Part shown: piece after piece, positions 1 to 12,408 of the stretch | Layout: every line of letters starts with the position of its first letter | Position numbering within the stretch: the first letter of the stretch is position 1 | Assembly: GCF_000513895.2 (NCBI RefSeq) | Contig: NZ_CP165782.1 | Coordinates: forward strand, 2,962,501-3,026,500 | Direction: 5' to 3' | DNA: 64,000 nucleotides | Source: Ensifer sp. WSM1721 | GTDB lineage: Bacteria > Pseudomonadota > Alphaproteobacteria > Rhizobiales > Rhizobiaceae | Position numbers and translations under genes: made by a program | Notes under the pieces: generated by a model | Databases searched by the model: none | What the model saw: the letters and a program-made list of their open reading frames with translations, nothing else | Told to the model about the DNA's origin: nothing

Positions 1-672
1 GATGCTTGAACTCTGAAAGTGGGCGCGCAGACCCGGTTGGATCTCGCCGAGATAGTCGAGCCCAGGCGTGAAGATCATGTCCTCGATATAGCCGACGAAG
101 CGGTGGGAGGTGAGATCGTGCCGCGTGCGGATCAGCGGGTGCTCCGCGAGATAGCTGCGCGCGCCGTAGACATGCAGCGTATAGGGCGTCAGCACCTCTG
201 AATGGTAGGGCCCCGCCTTCGGGGCGGCCAGCGCCACGGCGATGTCCGCCTCTTTCCGCGACAGCGACATGATCTGCTGGATCGCCACGAGTTCGAGCGA
301 GATGTTCGGGTAGCGGCCGGCGAAATCGGCGAGTCGGTCCGCCAGGAAAAAATTGCCGAAGCCTTCGAGCGTGCTCAGCCGCACGACGCCGCGCTGCGCA
401 GTCATGCCATGGCTGACGTCGAGCTGAAGCTGCTCCGTCTCCCGCTCCATCCGCTCGGCAGTCTCGACGAAGCGCTGGCCCATGGTGGTCAGAACGTAAC
501 CGCGCGGGTTGCGCTCGAAGAGCTTGACCTTGAGCGCGAATTCCAGCCGGTCGATACGACGAGAAACCGTCGCATGGCTCGTCCTCAGCCGCCGGGCGGC
601 GGTCGAGAGCTGGCCCGTTCTTGCCACCGCAAGGAAGAACTGCAGGTCGTCCCAAGTGAAGTTCGGATTCAT
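1..672 (-). CDS. LysR-family transcriptional regulator (C-terminus beyond window edge)
   Basis: The minus-strand frame is open from an ATG at 672 to base 1, giving the first 224 residues. It begins MNPNFTWDDLQFFLAVARTG, followed by a winged helix-turn-helix of LysR type (roughly residues 7-65, with SHATVSRRIDRLE as the recognition helix). The start of the substrate-binding domain follows. An AGAGAGGTGGG stretch sits just upstream of the ATG. The variant helix (SHATVSRRI instead of QPAVSRQI) is common in the subgroup that controls a neighbouring operon. The gene is divergent from the ABC transporter/GMC oxidoreductase operon starting at 913, so it probably controls that operon; this is inference. 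The effector is unknown and the last roughly 70-80 residues are outside the window. Confidence 0.9.
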   Translation of the reverse strand, partial: MNPNFTWDDLQFFLAVARTGQLSTAARRLRTSHATVSRRIDRLEFALKVKLFERNPRGYVLTTMGQRFVETAERMERETEQLQLDVSHGMTAQRGVVRLSTLEGFGNFFLADRLADFAGRYPNISLELVAIQQIMSLSRKEADIAVALAAPKAGPYHSEVLTPYTLHVYGARSYLAEHPLIRTRHDLTSHRFVGYIEDMIFTPGLDYLGEIQPGLRAHFQSSSI

Positions 673-912
673 ATTCCCACCTCTCTGTTCAAAAACGAAC
701 AGACGCTGTTTGGAATTTACGGTTCATCCGGCTTGCATCCAAGCAGAATTTTCGGGATTGTAGGCGTCAAGGCCGACATTTGAGGAGTATGTCTGGCCAA
801 ATTTGAACAGAGCGGCACGGAAACTGCCGACGCCTCGAAAGGGCGCGGCCGAGCCCTATCTATTTGCGCACGATGGTCCGCGTCGCCCTGCATTATCCTG
901 GGAGGAGAACAG
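673..912. promoter_or_regulatory. Divergent intergenic region between LysR gene and ABC transporter operon
   Basis: This 240-bp gap must hold the promoters of the minus-strand LysR gene and the plus-strand transporter operon. LysR proteins usually bind T-N11-A dyads in such gaps, but I could not single out one operator. The only clear signal is the ribosome binding site GGGAGGAGAAC just before the ATG at 913. Confidence 0.4.
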
Positions 913-2118
913 ATGCACAGGAAACTGATCGCCACGCTCGCAATGGTGCTCGCCAGCAGCACCGCCGCTTTTGCCGACGCATCCGACGGCAAGGTCAAGA
1001 TCGGCATCTTGAACGACCAATCGGGCGTCTATGCCGATTTCGGCGGCAAATCATCTTACGAGGCGGCACTGATGGCGGTCGAGGACTTCGGCGGCAAGGT
1101 GCTTGGCGTCCCGGTCGAGGTGGTGACGGCCGACCACCAGAACAAGCCCGACATCGCCTCCAACATCGCCCGGCAATGGTACGACACGGAGCAGGTCGAC
1201 AGTATCATGGAACTCACCACGTCCTCCGTGGCGCTCGCCGTCCAGGCGATCTCGAAGGAGAAGAAGAAGATCGACATCGTCACTGGAGCGGCGACGACGG
1301 AGCTCACCGGCAAGCAATGCAGCCCCTATGGCTTTCACTGGGCCTATGACACCCATTCGCTCGCAGTCGGCACCGGCGGCGCGCTCGTCAAGCAGGGCGG
1401 CGACAGCTGGTTCTTCCTGACCGCGGACTACGCCTTCGGCTATTCGCTCGAAGAAAACACCGCCAACTACGTCAAGGAAAACGGCGGCACGGTCGCCGGC
1501 GCCGTTCGCCATCCGCTGGCGACGACCGACTTCTCTTCGTTCCTGCTGCAGGCGCAATCTTCCGGCGCCAAGGTGATCGGCCTTGCGAACGCCGGCCTCG
1601 ACACCTCGAACGCGATCAAGCAGGCGGCGGAATTCGGCATCGTCCAGGGCGGCCAACGCCTGGCGGCCCTGCTCTTCACGCTCGCCGAGGTCCACGGCCT
1701 CGGGCTCGAAGCGGCACAGGGGCTGACGCTCACGGAAGGCTTCTACTGGAACCGCAACGAAGAAACCGCGAAGTTCGGCAAGCGCTTCATGGAGCGCACC
1801 GGCAAGATGCCGAACATGACGCATGCCGGCACCTATTCGGCCGTGCTGCAATATCTGAAGGCGATCGAGAAGGCCGGCAGCGACGATGCCGACGCGGTCG
1901 CCAAGGAACTGCATGCCCTGCCGGTCAACGATGTTTTCGCTCAAAACGGTACCGTCGCGCCGAACGGGCGGATGATCCACGACATGTACCTGCTCGAGGT
2001 CAAGAAGCCGGAAGAGAGCAAAGAGCCTTGGGATTATTTCAAGGTTCTCGCGACCATTCCCGGCAAGGATGCCTTCATGGATCCGGCCAAGAGCGGCTGC
2101 GAACTCGTGAAGTCCTGA
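913..2118 (+). CDS. ABC transporter substrate-binding protein, branched-chain amino acid/amide type (Peripla_BP_6)
   Basis: A 401-residue periplasmic binding protein. A Sec signal peptide is visible at residues 1-21 (MHRKLIATLAMVLASSTAAFA), with a basic n-region, hydrophobic core and AFA cleavage site. The mature part begins VKIGILNDQSGVYADFGG, the typical opening of the LivJ/UrtA/AmiC-like family, whose members deliver a ligand to a Liv-type permease. The start is supported by GGGAGGAG upstream. It is the first gene of a five-gene transporter set (913-5502) followed by a GMC oxidoreductase. The family binds very different ligands (amino acids, amides, aromatic acids, urea), so the sequence does not define the substrate. 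The neighbouring alcohol-type oxidoreductase hints at a hydroxylated compound. Confidence 0.9.
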   Translation: MHRKLIATLAMVLASSTAAFADASDGKVKIGILNDQSGVYADFGGKSSYEAALMAVEDFGGKVLGVPVEVVTADHQNKPDIASNIARQWYDTEQVDSIMELTTSSVALAVQAISKEKKKIDIVTGAATTELTGKQCSPYGFHWAYDTHSLAVGTGGALVKQGGDSWFFLTADYAFGYSLEENTANYVKENGGTVAGAVRHPLATTDFSSFLLQAQSSGAKVIGLANAGLDTSNAIKQAAEFGIVQGGQRLAALLFTLAEVHGLGLEAAQGLTLTEGFYWNRNEETAKFGKRFMERTGKMPNMTHAGTYSAVLQYLKAIEKAGSDDADAVAKELHALPVNDVFAQNGTVAPNGRMIHDMYLLEVKKPEESKEPWDYFKVLATIPGKDAFMDPAKSGCELVKS

Positions 2119-2131
2119 TCGGCTGCGAGCG

Positions 2132-2914
2132 ATGACCGTCGCCATGCCTCAAGAGAATGGAGCGCCGCGGGTGGTTCTCTCTGCCCGCGGCCTCCGCCGC
2201 GATTTCGGCGGCTTCACCGCCGTCAAGGACGTCGACCTCGACGTTCACCATGCCCGCGTGCATGCGCTGATCGGTCCGAACGGGGCCGGCAAGACGACCG
2301 TCTTCAACCTGCTCACCAAATTCCTGCCGCCGACCCGCGGCACGATCACGTTCTTGGGCGAGGACATCACCAAGATGGCGCCGGACAAGGTCGCCCGCAT
2401 GGGTCTCGTCCGCTCATTCCAGATCTCGGCGGTGTTTCCGCATCTCTCGGTGCTCGACAATGTCCGCGTCGCGTTGCAGCGGCCGAACCGCCTGGCGATC
2501 CAGTTCTGGAGGCCGCTTTCCGCCCTCGATAGGCTCAATGCCAAGGCCGACCAATTGATCCGCTCGGTCGGCCTCGAGAAGGAGCGCAACGCGGTCGCGG
2601 CGGACCTCTCCTACGGCCGTAAGCGCGTGCTCGAGATCGCCACTACACTGGCGCTCGATCCGAAGGTGCTGCTGCTCGACGAGCCGATGGCGGGCATGGG
2701 CCACGAGGATGTCGGCATGGTCGCGGAGATCATCCGCGAGGTGGCGCGCGAGCGCGCGGTGCTGATGGTCGAGCACAATCTTTCCGTCGTCGAGACGCTC
2801 TGCCACCACGTCACCGTGCTGCAGCGCGGCGAGATTCTGGCCGAAGGCGACTACGCCAGCGTCGCGGAGGATCCGCGCGTTCGCACAGCCTATATGGGCA
2901 CGGAGGAGGCCTGA
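2132..2914 (+). CDS. ABC transporter ATP-binding protein, LivG type
   Basis: A 260-residue cytoplasmic ATPase of a branched-chain-amino-acid-type transporter. It carries a Walker A motif GPNGAGKTT (about residues 49-57) and the signature loop DLSYGRKR, in the LSYGxxR form typical of LivG rather than LSGGQ. Walker B is VLLLDEPMAGM and the H-loop is MVEHNLSVV. It follows the binding-protein gene by 13 bp and precedes the LivF-type gene by 1 bp, so the genes are almost certainly co-transcribed. A second in-frame ATG at 2144 could also be the start. It should pair with the 2916-3617 ATPase as a heterodimer. Confidence 0.93.
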   Translation: MTVAMPQENGAPRVVLSARGLRRDFGGFTAVKDVDLDVHHARVHALIGPNGAGKTTVFNLLTKFLPPTRGTITFLGEDITKMAPDKVARMGLVRSFQISAVFPHLSVLDNVRVALQRPNRLAIQFWRPLSALDRLNAKADQLIRSVGLEKERNAVAADLSYGRKRVLEIATTLALDPKVLLLDEPMAGMGHEDVGMVAEIIREVARERAVLMVEHNLSVVETLCHHVTVLQRGEILAEGDYASVAEDPRVRTAYMGTEEA

Positions 2915-2915
2915 C

Positions 2916-3617
2916 ATGAAGCCGCTGCTCAAGGTCTCCGGGCTTCATGCCTGGTACGGCGAAAGCCATGTTCTTCACGGCGTCGACATGACCGTTGGCG
3001 AGGGGGAGATGGTGACGCTGCTCGGCCGCAACGGCGTCGGCAAGACGACGACGCTGCGCGCCATCATGGGGATCGTGCGCAAGCGCAAAGGCGAGATCAG
3101 TTTCGCCGGCGAGGACCTGATCCGCGTGGCCGTTCACCGCGTCGCCCACCGGGGCTTAGGCTTCGTCCCCGAAGAGCGCGGCATCTTCTCGACGCTCTCG
3201 GTCTATGAGAACCTTTTGCTGCCGCCGGCGGTCGCGCGCGGCGGCATGACGATCGACGAGATCTTCGAGCTCTTTCCCAATCTCCACGAACGCCGCAACA
3301 GCCAGGGAACCAAGCTTTCGGGCGGCGAACAGCAGATGCTGGCGATCGCCCGCATCCTGCGCACCGGTGTCAGGATGATGCTGCTCGACGAGCCGACGGA
3401 AGGGCTTGCGCCTGTCATCGTCCAGCGCATCGGCGACGTCCTCAAGAAACTCAAGGAGCGCGGCATGACCGTTCTTCTCGTGGAGCAGAACTTCCGTTTC
3501 GCGAGCAAGGTGGCCGACCGCTTCTATCTCATGGACCATGGCAAGGTCGCCGGCGAGTTCCCGGTATCGGAACTTTCGGCACGCATGGACATGCTGCATG
3601 ACGTGCTCGGGGTCTAA
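2916..3617 (+). CDS. ABC transporter ATP-binding protein, LivF type
   Basis: A 233-residue ATPase, the usual LivF length. Walker A is GRNGVGKTT (about residues 34-42), the signature is KLSGGEQQM, Walker B is MMLLDEPTEGL and the H-loop region is LLVEQNFRF. The region PEERGIFSTLSVYENL is the conserved LivF Q-loop context. The ATG lies one base after the stop of the LivG-type gene, with GGAGG inside the end of that gene as ribosome binding site. Together the two ATPases power the permeases encoded just downstream. Confidence 0.93.
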   Translation: MKPLLKVSGLHAWYGESHVLHGVDMTVGEGEMVTLLGRNGVGKTTTLRAIMGIVRKRKGEISFAGEDLIRVAVHRVAHRGLGFVPEERGIFSTLSVYENLLLPPAVARGGMTIDEIFELFPNLHERRNSQGTKLSGGEQQMLAIARILRTGVRMMLLDEPTEGLAPVIVQRIGDVLKKLKERGMTVLLVEQNFRFASKVADRFYLMDHGKVAGEFPVSELSARMDMLHDVLGV

Positions 3618-3620
3618 GCC

Positions 3621-4508
3621 ATGACGATGATCTTCGGAATTCCGCTCCAGGCCCTCCTCGGACAGCTCCTGATCGGGCTCATCAACGGCTCCTTCTACGC
3701 GCTTCTGAGCCTTGGCCTCGCCATCATCTTCGGCCTCTTGCGCGTCATCAACTTCGCCCATGGCGCGCAATACATGCTCGGCGCCTTCATCGCTTGGCTG
3801 CTTCTGTCGCATCTCGGCATCGGCTACTGGCCCGCGCTCGTCCTTGCGCCTCTCATTGTCGGTCTCATCGGCGCGGCGATCGAGCGCACCATGCTCAGGC
3901 GGCTTTATTCGCTCGACCCGCTTTACGGCCTGCTCTTCACCTTCGGCCTTGCGCTCACCGTCGAGGGCACGTTCCGTTATCTCTACGGTGCGTCGGGGCA
4001 ACCCTATGCGACGCCGGCGCTGCTGACGGGCGGCGCCAATCTTGGCTTCATGTTCCTGCCCATCTACCGCGGCTGGGCGATCGCCTTCTCGCTCTTCATC
4101 TGCCTCGGCACCTGGCTCGTGATCGAGAAGACCAAGCTCGGCGCCTATCTCCGCGCCGCGACGGAGAATCCGGTGCTGGTGCAATCCTTCGGCATCAACG
4201 TGCCCTTCCTGCTGACGCTCACCTATGGCCTCGGCGCGGCACTTGCGGCACTCGCCGGCGTGCTTGCCGCCCCGATCTACCAGGTCTCGCCGCTGATGGG
4301 ATCGAACATCATCATCGTCGTCTTCGCGGTGGTCGTCGTCGGCGGCATGGGCTCGATCATGGGCGCGATCGTCACCGGCTATCTGTTGGGTGTCGCCGAG
4401 GGCCTGACCAAGGTCTTCTATCCGGAGGCCTCCAACATCGTGATCTTCGTGATCATGGCCATCGTTCTCCTCATACGGCCGGCAGGCCTCTTCGGCCGGG
4501 ATGCTTGA
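3621..4508 (+). CDS. ABC transporter permease, LivH type
   Basis: A 295-residue integral membrane protein with about eight hydrophobic segments. The N-terminal motif LINGSFYALLSLGLAIIFG followed by RVINFAHG is diagnostic of the LivH branch of branched-chain amino acid permeases. It forms the inner-membrane channel together with the LivM-type protein. It starts 3 bp after the LivF-type stop, and its last 8 bases overlap the annotated start of the next gene, which suggests translational coupling. Confidence 0.93.
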   Translation: MTMIFGIPLQALLGQLLIGLINGSFYALLSLGLAIIFGLLRVINFAHGAQYMLGAFIAWLLLSHLGIGYWPALVLAPLIVGLIGAAIERTMLRRLYSLDPLYGLLFTFGLALTVEGTFRYLYGASGQPYATPALLTGGANLGFMFLPIYRGWAIAFSLFICLGTWLVIEKTKLGAYLRAATENPVLVQSFGINVPFLLTLTYGLGAALAALAGVLAAPIYQVSPLMGSNIIIVVFAVVVVGGMGSIMGAIVTGYLLGVAEGLTKVFYPEASNIVIFVIMAIVLLIRPAGLFGRDA

Positions 4509-5502
4509 CATGACTCTGACACTCGAACTTGAGAAGCAGAAGGAACGAACGCCCCTCGTCGTCCAGACGGTGTTTCTCGGCATAGGCCTCGCTGTCCTGC
4601 TGCTCGCCCCCCTGTTCTTCTACCCCGTCTTCCTGATGAAGCTTTTGTGTTTCGCGCTCTTTGCCTGCGCCTTCAATCTGCTGCTCGGCTATACGGGGCT
4701 TCTCTCCTTCGGCCATGCCGCCTTCTTCGGCGGCGCGGCCTACTTCACCGCGCATGCCGTCAAGGAATGGGGTCTGCCGCCCGAGCTCGGCATTCTCGCC
4801 GGCGTCGTCGGCGCCGCGTTCCTGGGCGCGATCATCGGCTTCTTCGCCATCCGCCGCCAGGGCATCTATTTCGCGATGATCACGCTCGCGCTCGCGCAGA
4901 TGTTCTATTTCTTCTGCCTGCAGGCCGAGTTCACCCGTGGCGAGGACGGCATCCAATCGGTGCCCCGCGGCCATCTCTTCGGCGTGCTCGACCTCTCGCA
5001 GTCGACGAACATGTATTACTTCGTGCTCGCGGTCTTCGTCATCGGCATCGCAATCATCTGGCGGATCATCAATTCGCCCTTCGGCATGATCCTGAAATCG
5101 ATCCGCGAAAACGAGACGCGCGCGATCTCGCTCGGCTATTCGGTCAGGAACTACAAGCTCGCCGCCTTCGTCATGTCGGCGGCGCTCACCGGCCTTGCCG
5201 GCGGCCTGAAGGCACTCGTCTTCCAGTTCGCGACGCTGACGGACGTCGGCTGGCAGATGTCCGGCGAGGTCATCCTGATGACGCTTCTCGGCGGCATCGG
5301 AACGCTGATCGGGCCGCTCTTCGGCGCCGCGCTCGTCGTCACCCTGCAGAACTATCTGGCGACGTCCGAATTTCCGGTGACGATCATCACCGGCGTCGTC
5401 TTCATGGTCTGCGTGCTTCTGTTCCGTCGCGGCATCGTCGGCGAGTTCTACAACTCCCGCCTCGGCCGCAAGCTAGGCTTCGAGCACCGCCACTCGCACT
5501 GA
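4501..5502 (+). CDS. ABC transporter permease, LivM type
   Basis: A 333-residue inner-membrane permease. It shows the LivM motif LLLGYTGLLSFGHAAFFG in the first third, about nine hydrophobic segments, and the cytoplasmic coupling-loop region SIRENETRAISLGY that contacts the ATPases. Two starts are possible: ATG at 4501, overlapping the LivH gene by 8 bp, and ATG at 4510 just after the LivH stop. The second gives a protein beginning MTLTLELEKQKE. The transport set ends here; a 50-bp gap leads to the GMC oxidoreductase. Confidence 0.92.
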   Translation: MLDMTLTLELEKQKERTPLVVQTVFLGIGLAVLLLAPLFFYPVFLMKLLCFALFACAFNLLLGYTGLLSFGHAAFFGGAAYFTAHAVKEWGLPPELGILAGVVGAAFLGAIIGFFAIRRQGIYFAMITLALAQMFYFFCLQAEFTRGEDGIQSVPRGHLFGVLDLSQSTNMYYFVLAVFVIGIAIIWRIINSPFGMILKSIRENETRAISLGYSVRNYKLAAFVMSAALTGLAGGLKALVFQFATLTDVGWQMSGEVILMTLLGGIGTLIGPLFGAALVVTLQNYLATSEFPVTIITGVVFMVCVLLFRRGIVGEFYNSRLGRKLGFEHRHSH

Positions 5503-5552
5503 CCGAACATCGGTCCGCGGCATGAACGCGGACCCCTATATCAGAGAAAGCC

Positions 5553-7148
5553 ATGGACACGTTCGACTACATCATCGTCGGAGCGGGTAGCGCCGGCTGC
5601 GTGCTCGCCAACCGCCTGTCGGAAAATCCGGATCGCCGCGTGCTGCTGCTCGAGGCCGGAGGCAGCGACAACTATCACTGGATCCACATTCCGGTCGGCT
5701 ATCTCTACTGCATCAACAATCCCCGCACCGACTGGTGCTTCACCACCGCAGCGGAAGAAGGCCTGAACGGCCGCTCGCTCGGCTATCCGCGCGGAAAGGT
5801 GCTTGGCGGCTGCTCTTCGATCAACGGCATGATCTACATGCGCGGCCAGGCGCGCGACTACGACCACTGGCGCCAGCTCGGCTGTACCGGCTGGAGCTGG
5901 GAGGAGGTGCTGCCGCTTTTCAAGAAATCCGAAGACCACTATCGCGGCGCCGACGAGATGCATGGCGCCGGCGGCGAATGGCGGGTCGAGAAGGCGCGCG
6001 TCCGCTGGGCGGTGCTCGACGCCTTCCAGAAGGCGGCAGCCGAAGCCGGCATCCCCGAGACCGACGATTTCAACCGCGGCAGCAATGAAGGCTCCGGCTA
6101 TTTCGACGTCAACCAGCGCTCCGGCATCCGCTGGAACACCGCGAAAGCCTTCCTGAAGCCCGCCAGACATCGGCGCAACCTCACGATCGTGACGAAGGCG
6201 CATGTGCGCAGATTGATCCTCGAAGAGGGGCGCGTCGCAGGCGTCGAGTTTCAGCACGACGGCGTCGCCAAGCGCGTGCGCGCCCGCCGCGAGACGGTGC
6301 TTTCGGCCGGTGCGATTGGCTCGCCGCACATTCTCGAACTTTCGGGCATCGGCCGGCCGGAAATCCTCAAGGAAAACGGCATCGAAGTGCAACATGAACT
6401 GCCCGGCGTCGGCGAAAACCTGCAGGACCACCTGCAACTGCGCCTCGTCTACAAGGTCACCGGCGTGCCGACGCTCAACGAGAAGGCCAGTTCGTTCCTG
6501 GGCAAGGCAGCGATCGGGCTTGAATATCTCGCCCGCCGCTCCGGCCCTATGGCCATGGCGCCAAGTCAGCTCGGCATCTTCACCCGCTCCGGCCCGGAAA
6601 AGGAGACGCCGGACCTGGAGTATCATGTCCAGCCGGTCTCGCTCGAAAAATTCGGCGAACCCGTGCACCCCTTCCCGGCGATCACCGCCAGCGTCTGCAA
6701 TCTGAGGCCCGAAAGCCGCGGATCCGTGCATCTGAAAGGCCCGGATTTCGCCACCGCCCCCGACATTCGCCCGCGTTATCTCACGACCGAAGCCGACCGC
6801 GACGTGGCGGTGAAGGCGATCCGGCTCACACGCCGCATCGTCTCGCAACCCTCCTTCGCCCGCTACGATCCCGTCGAGTTCAAGCCGGGGCCGGGCTATG
6901 AGACCGATGAGGAACTGAAGCGCGCGGCGGGCGACATCGGCACGACGATCTTCCACCCCGTCGGCACTTGTCGGATGGGCGAAGGTCCAGAGAGCGTCGT
7001 CGATCCCGAGCTGCGCCTGCGCGGCCTCGAAGGGCTGCGGATCGCCGATGCCTCGATCATGCCGACGATCACCTCCGGCAACACCAATTCACCGACGATC
7101 ATGATCGCCGAAAAGGCGGCGCAGATGATCCTCAAGGCGAGCCGGTGA
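5553..7148 (+). CDS. GMC-family FAD-dependent oxidoreductase (choline/alcohol dehydrogenase-like)
   Basis: A 531-residue flavoenzyme of the glucose-methanol-choline family. The dinucleotide-binding motif GAGSAG is at residues 10-15, followed by the acidic strand end LLLEAGG. The second family signature GAIGSPHILELSGIG lies near residue 250. The active-site His is in HPVGTCRMG (about residue 469) and the partner Asn in SGNTNSP near the C-terminus. Such enzymes oxidise primary alcohols or choline-like substrates. It lies 50 bp after the LivM-type permease on the same strand, so transport and oxidation of one compound is a reasonable inference. The absence of a betaine aldehyde dehydrogenase next door argues against BetA itself. 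The substrate is not defined. Confidence 0.9.
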   Translation: MDTFDYIIVGAGSAGCVLANRLSENPDRRVLLLEAGGSDNYHWIHIPVGYLYCINNPRTDWCFTTAAEEGLNGRSLGYPRGKVLGGCSSINGMIYMRGQARDYDHWRQLGCTGWSWEEVLPLFKKSEDHYRGADEMHGAGGEWRVEKARVRWAVLDAFQKAAAEAGIPETDDFNRGSNEGSGYFDVNQRSGIRWNTAKAFLKPARHRRNLTIVTKAHVRRLILEEGRVAGVEFQHDGVAKRVRARRETVLSAGAIGSPHILELSGIGRPEILKENGIEVQHELPGVGENLQDHLQLRLVYKVTGVPTLNEKASSFLGKAAIGLEYLARRSGPMAMAPSQLGIFTRSGPEKETPDLEYHVQPVSLEKFGEPVHPFPAITASVCNLRPESRGSVHLKGPDFATAPDIRPRYLTTEADRDVAVKAIRLTRRIVSQPSFARYDPVEFKPGPGYETDEELKRAAGDIGTTIFHPVGTCRMGEGPESVVDPELRLRGLEGLRIADASIMPTITSGNTNSPTIMIAEKAAQMILKASR

Positions 7149-7190
7149 CCACTCAGCAGACGAACTTCGCTGCCTCGCCGAAAGCGCCTG

Positions 7191-10961
<3,771 letters not shown>

Positions 10962-11007
10962 GGAAAATCTCCCGTTCTGAAAACGACATCTATCCGTTGA
11001 TTTACTC

Positions 11008-11027
11008 ACATAAAGATATCTTTATGT
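11008..11027. promoter_or_regulatory. 20-bp perfect palindrome upstream of metH, probable SahR operator
   Basis: The sequence ACATAAAGATATCTTTATGT is perfectly self-complementary and lies 47 bp upstream of the metH ATG. Its core matches my recollection of the ATAAAGATATCTTTAT-type site bound by SahR, the ArsR-family S-adenosylhomocysteine-responsive repressor of methionine-cycle genes in Proteobacteria. Assignment to SahR is from memory of the motif and from the target gene; no sahR gene is in the window. Confidence 0.65.
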
Positions 11028-11065
11028 CAACATACGCGCCAATCACAATTTACCTCTGGGGCAAG

Positions 11066-11092
11066 AAAAAGCCCGCCGTGGGTGCGGCGGGC
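11066..11092 (-). terminator. Rho-independent terminator of the ROK kinase/UPF0303/AGE operon
   Basis: Read on the minus strand this is GCCCGCCG, a 6-base loop, CGGCGGGC, then TTTTT. It lies 141 bp past the stop of the AGE-family gene (11233) and just upstream of the metH control region, so it insulates metH from the sugar operon. Confidence 0.8.
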
Positions 11093-11141
11093 CTTGTGAA
11101 ACTAGTCTGGCTACACGATTGGGCGAGATTCCTGAAGATTT

Positions 11142-11201
11142 CCCCCTTATCCCGCCTGCCGGCCACCTTCTCCCGCAAGCGAGGCGAAGAGACAAAGGGG
11201 G
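11142..11201. repeat. Degenerate rhizobial-type intergenic palindrome
   Basis: The arms CCCCCTT (11142-11148) and AAGGGGG (11195-11201) enclose GC-rich sequence with CTTCTCCCGCAAGCGAGG. This resembles the short CTCCCC/GGGGAG palindromes scattered between rhizobial genes. It lies between the AGE gene stop and its terminator. The family assignment is from memory and the copy is imperfect. Confidence 0.35.
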
Positions 11202-11232
11202 TGACGGGCAAGATGCCTGCACACCCGTGTTC

Positions 11233-12408
11233 TCACATCCGCTTCAGGCAATCCTCCAACTCATAGATCGCGCAGAGGATGTGATAGAGGCTGCTCGCAG
11301 GCGCGGGCTCGTCGATGAAGCTGCCGTCGGCCTTCTGTTTGTCGCGCCAGAGGCCGCGAACCGGCGTTTCTAGGAAGCGCTGGAGCGCCGCGGCGGCGCG
11401 CGATGCGGAAGCAAGATAGCGCTGCCGCTCCTCTCCATCGGTCAGGGCCGCGAAGCGGATCGCCGCCTTCAGCCACTCCGTCTGAGGCCAGAGGCGCGCC
11501 ACCGGATCGGCAACGGAGAAATCGTCGAGCAGCGTCATCACCGCCACGTCGCGCTCCGGGGAGATGCCGTGCGCCTCGCCGATGTCGAAAAGCCGACGCG
11601 CCTTGCCGATCGCTTCAAAATTGCCGCGCCGTTCCGCCCAGCGGAGCAACAGCCACGCCCATTCGAACTGATGGCCCGGTTCGACGATACGGCCCTTCCC
11701 GCCGGGAAAAGGCGCCCAATCGTGATCGAAGAATTCGCGCACCGCGCCGCTTTCGGCATCGATGAAGCGCTCCATCGCCAGATGCGCGATCTCGTCGGCG
11801 AGATTGGTCCAGGCGACCCGCTCGAATCCCTCGACCTCCTCGCTCGCAAGGCACGCTTCGAAGAGATGCATGTGCGGATTGGAGCCGAGCGGCAAGCGTG
11901 GCGGATTGTCCTCTTCGAAGCCGGCGAGCGGATGCTTGCGGTGAGCCTCGAGCTTGCGCCTGAGATCATCGCTGCGCCCAATCATCTCGGCCTTGCGCTC
12001 GGGAAGAACCTCGGCCAGATAGGCAAAGGCAAGGAGCGCGAAGGCCTGGTTATAGAGGTCGAAGGAGGGATCGATGATCTGGCCGTCGGCATCGGCGAGA
12101 GCCCCGTAGAAGCCGTTCGGCTGCCGATAGACGCGATCGAAATAGAGAAGTCCGCCTTCGGCGACCGTCCGCCAGTCTCCGCTCCAGCCGCGCCGACCTG
12201 CTTCCGCGAAACAATAGACCTGTCGCGGCTGCACGCGCGAGCGGCGATTTGCCCGTGTCGCCTCTCCCTTCATGTCGATCGTCTCGACGAAGCCGCCGCT
12301 CTCCGGATCGAAACCCTTTTGCCGCCAGAGCGGCAGGGCCGCATCGGCGAGCCAGCCGGCGAGCTCGCGTGCCTGCAGATCGATATTCATGCCCTGTCTG
12401 CTTTCCAT
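11233..12408 (-). CDS. AGE-family sugar epimerase/isomerase (mannose isomerase-like)
   Basis: About 391 residues, the usual length for the N-acylglucosamine 2-epimerase superfamily, which folds as an (alpha/alpha)6 barrel. Visible family blocks are the N-terminal WLADAALPLWRQKGFDPESGGF, the RSRVQPRQVYCFAEAG stretch, and EPGHQFEWAWLLLRW, which holds the catalytic-region His. Related bacterial proteins interconvert mannose and fructose, or have been annotated as mannose-6-phosphate isomerase. The ROK kinase in the same operon fits mannose to fructose to fructose-6-phosphate. The ATG at 12408 overlaps the stop of the upstream gene (TGATG); an alternative ATG at 12390 gives MNIDLQARELAG. The substrate is inferred. 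Confidence 0.85.
   Translation of the reverse strand: MESRQGMNIDLQARELAGWLADAALPLWRQKGFDPESGGFVETIDMKGEATRANRRSRVQPRQVYCFAEAGRRGWSGDWRTVAEGGLLYFDRVYRQPNGFYGALADADGQIIDPSFDLYNQAFALLAFAYLAEVLPERKAEMIGRSDDLRRKLEAHRKHPLAGFEEDNPPRLPLGSNPHMHLFEACLASEEVEGFERVAWTNLADEIAHLAMERFIDAESGAVREFFDHDWAPFPGGKGRIVEPGHQFEWAWLLLRWAERRGNFEAIGKARRLFDIGEAHGISPERDVAVMTLLDDFSVADPVARLWPQTEWLKAAIRFAALTDGEERQRYLASASRAAAALQRFLETPVRGLWRDKQKADGSFIDEPAPASSLYHILCAIYELEDCLKRM

Noticed and set aside
5553..7148. Assignment of the GMC oxidoreductase as choline dehydrogenase BetA
   Set aside because: No betB, betI or betC gene is adjacent and family members cannot be told apart by the visible motifs.
10962..11060. SAM- or cobalamin-type riboswitch upstream of metH
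   Set aside because: The leader between the palindrome and the ATG is under 50 bases and shows no conserved riboswitch core or B12-box.
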